Shown one piece after another: positions 5,317-6,297 of a stretch of DNA of 6,297 bases. Source of the DNA: Bacteroidales bacterium. Its GTDB lineage: Bacteria; Bacteroidota; Bacteroidia; Bacteroidales; UBA1402. Below the pieces are notes generated by a model, which was not told where the DNA came from, did not search any database, and worked only from the letters and a program-made list of their open reading frames with translations. Made by a program: the position numbers and the translations under genes. Location of the stretch: positions 1 through 6,297 of the forward strand of contig JAAZGQ010000393.1 in assembly GCA_012511135.1 (NCBI GenBank), given 5' to 3'. Every line of letters begins with the position of its first letter. Positions within the stretch are counted from its first letter, which is position 1.

Positions 5317-6297
5317 TTAAGCGGGTATCAGCGCGAAGGTCCAGTCGGCCAGGCAGGAGGGCAGGCTGAATGAGCCCTCGTTTTGTTTGAATTTGTTCAT
5401 CGAAAAGCGTATGCTGAAGGGGGGCTTAAATTTGGCAGTGTACACGGACAGGCTTTTGCCGCTTACTCTGTTTTCGGCTTTTACTTCTATCGGAATAACA
5501 GCTAAGCCCTGTTGCAACAGAAAATCGACTTCAGCTCTGTTTTCGGAACTCCAGTAATAGGGCAATCCATCTGATTGCGGGACGAGTGCCTGCAAAATGG
5601 CGTTCTCGGCCAGGGCGCCCTTGAACTCTATGTATCCGGCATTGCCCGACAGGACGACTTCGGGCGAAAGTTTGGCCAGGCGTCTCAACAATCCGCAGTC
5701 GAATGCGTACACCTTGAAGGCAGACAGATCCTTGTATGCAGACAAAGGGATGCCGGGTTTGGAAACATTGAAAACCCGATAGATCAGTCCGGCTTCTTCA
5801 AGCCATAGTAGTGCATCCTCGTATTCGCGCGCGCGGGCACCGGTTTTGACGACTTTATAAATGAATTTCCGGTTTTCTTTGGCCAATTGGGAGGGCAGCG
5901 ACTTCCATAAACTGTTGATGCGTGGAATATCCGTCGGGGCTGCATATTTCGAAAAGTCGAGCGTGTACAGATCCAGCATGTGTTGCAAGACCTCATCGAC
6001 TGCTTGCATTCCTTCGTTTCCCAGCATGCTTGTCACCGCTTCGGGCATACCGCCGCAAACCAGGTAGCGTTTGTATTCAAGGATCAGTTTATTCAGAATA
6101 ATTTCGGGCAGGGGCTCTGTTTGTTGCAACGTGTTGACGTATTCAAAGCTTTGAGGATCGGCAGCCCGCAAAAATTCTTTGAAGCTTATCGGGTACATTT
6201 GCATGAGTTGAACTTTGCCGACCGGAACAGTCATGTTTTTCCTGCGTACTGCTACTCCCAACAGGGAGCCTGCAGCAATCAGGTGGTATTGGGGTGC
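5317..6297 (-). CDS. AAA ATPase with DUF4143 domain (partial, N-terminus beyond right edge)
   Basis: The frame ends at TAA 5319-5317 and is open to the edge, giving 326 visible residues. The TTG at 6261 is only an internal codon: the 12 residues before it (APQYHLIAAGSL) continue a conserved family motif. Numbering from the edge, YHLIAAGSLLG at 4-14 is the sensor-like strand of the AAA_14 ATPase domain, and MYPISFKEFL at 34-43 follows it as in the family. Walker A and B should lie in the missing part. The C-terminal DUF4143 domain shows Glu231 (ALAENAILQAL), then YYWSSENR, Asp258 in AEVDFLL and Glu271/Lys273 in IPIEVKA, an arrangement like the PD-(D/E)xK nuclease fold. These genes are often present in many copies per genome; their role is unsettled, with mobile-DNA, defence or toxin-antitoxin-like functions suggested. 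It is convergent with rloB, and there is no sign of shared expression. Confidence 0.9.
   Translation of the reverse strand, partial: APQYHLIAAGSLLGVAVRRKNMTVPVGKVQLMQMYPISFKEFLRAADPQSFEYVNTLQQTEPLPEIILNKLILEYKRYLVCGGMPEAVTSMLGNEGMQAVDEVLQHMLDLYTLDFSKYAAPTDIPRINSLWKSLPSQLAKENRKFIYKVVKTGARAREYEDALLWLEEAGLIYRVFNVSKPGIPLSAYKDLSAFKVYAFDCGLLRRLAKLSPEVVLSGNAGYIEFKGALAENAILQALVPQSDGLPYYWSSENRAEVDFLLQQGLAVIPIEVKAENRVSGKSLSVYTAKFKPPFSIRFSMNKFKQNEGSFSLPSCLADWTFALIPA

Noticed and set aside
6259..6261. TTG at 6261 as start of the DUF4143 gene
   Set aside because: The frame is open upstream to the edge and encodes the conserved YHLIAAGSL motif, so the gene continues beyond the window.

Overview
The window looks like a chromosomal accessory (defence-type) region of a Bacteroidota bacterium, most likely order Bacteroidales. 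The main reason is that several gene starts follow the Bacteroidota sigma factor's -7 box, TAnnTTTG, at 694-701 (minus strand) and at 1442-1449, 2762-2769 and 3135-3142 (plus strand), and none has a strong Shine-Dalgarno. The protein families seen are also common there (RloA/RloB, DUF4143 ATPase). No rRNA, tRNA, CRISPR array, transposase or integrase gene is visible.

Layout from left to right. (1) Positions 1-687, minus strand: the first 229 residues of an open-ended gene. It encodes a STAS-like segment followed by a GHKL/HATPase_c ATP-binding domain and is cut by the left edge. Its promoter (-33 TTG, 20 nt, -7 TACTTTTG) lies so close to the ATG that the mRNA should be nearly leaderless, and an 18-bp palindrome sits just behind it. 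(2) Positions 761-848: copy A of a repeat that ends in a plus-strand intrinsic terminator, although no plus-strand gene precedes it here. (3) Positions 866-1408: an unrecognised protein of up to 180 residues. (4) Positions 1486-2733: a 415-residue protein with a C-terminal SEC-C zinc motif. (5) Positions 2734-3178: a gap with a promoter-like box, a GC-rich decayed coding fragment that may come from a protein with a chitobiase-C-like domain, and the promoter-like box of the next operon. (6) Positions 3179-5147: rloA and rloB, overlapping by 8 nt. (7) Positions 5161-5288: copy B of the repeat, here acting as terminator of rloAB. (8) Positions 5317-6297, minus strand: an AAA ATPase with a DUF4143 domain, cut by the right edge before its Walker A motif.

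The functional core is rloA-rloB. It pairs an SMC/OLD-like AAA ATPase with a TOPRIM-fold RloB protein, the arrangement of the AbiL-type abortive-infection modules and a relative in design of PARIS (AriA/AriB). It is intact, probably translationally coupled, and has its own -7 box and terminator, so it reads as a complete transferable unit. The two repeat copies start exactly 4,400 bp apart and bracket the 866-1408 gene, the SEC-C gene, the decayed fragment and rloAB. They may mark the limits of an exchangeable segment, or they may be two members of a dispersed terminator-repeat family; one window cannot decide. A functional link between rloAB and the GHKL, SEC-C or DUF4143 genes is not shown by the sequence.
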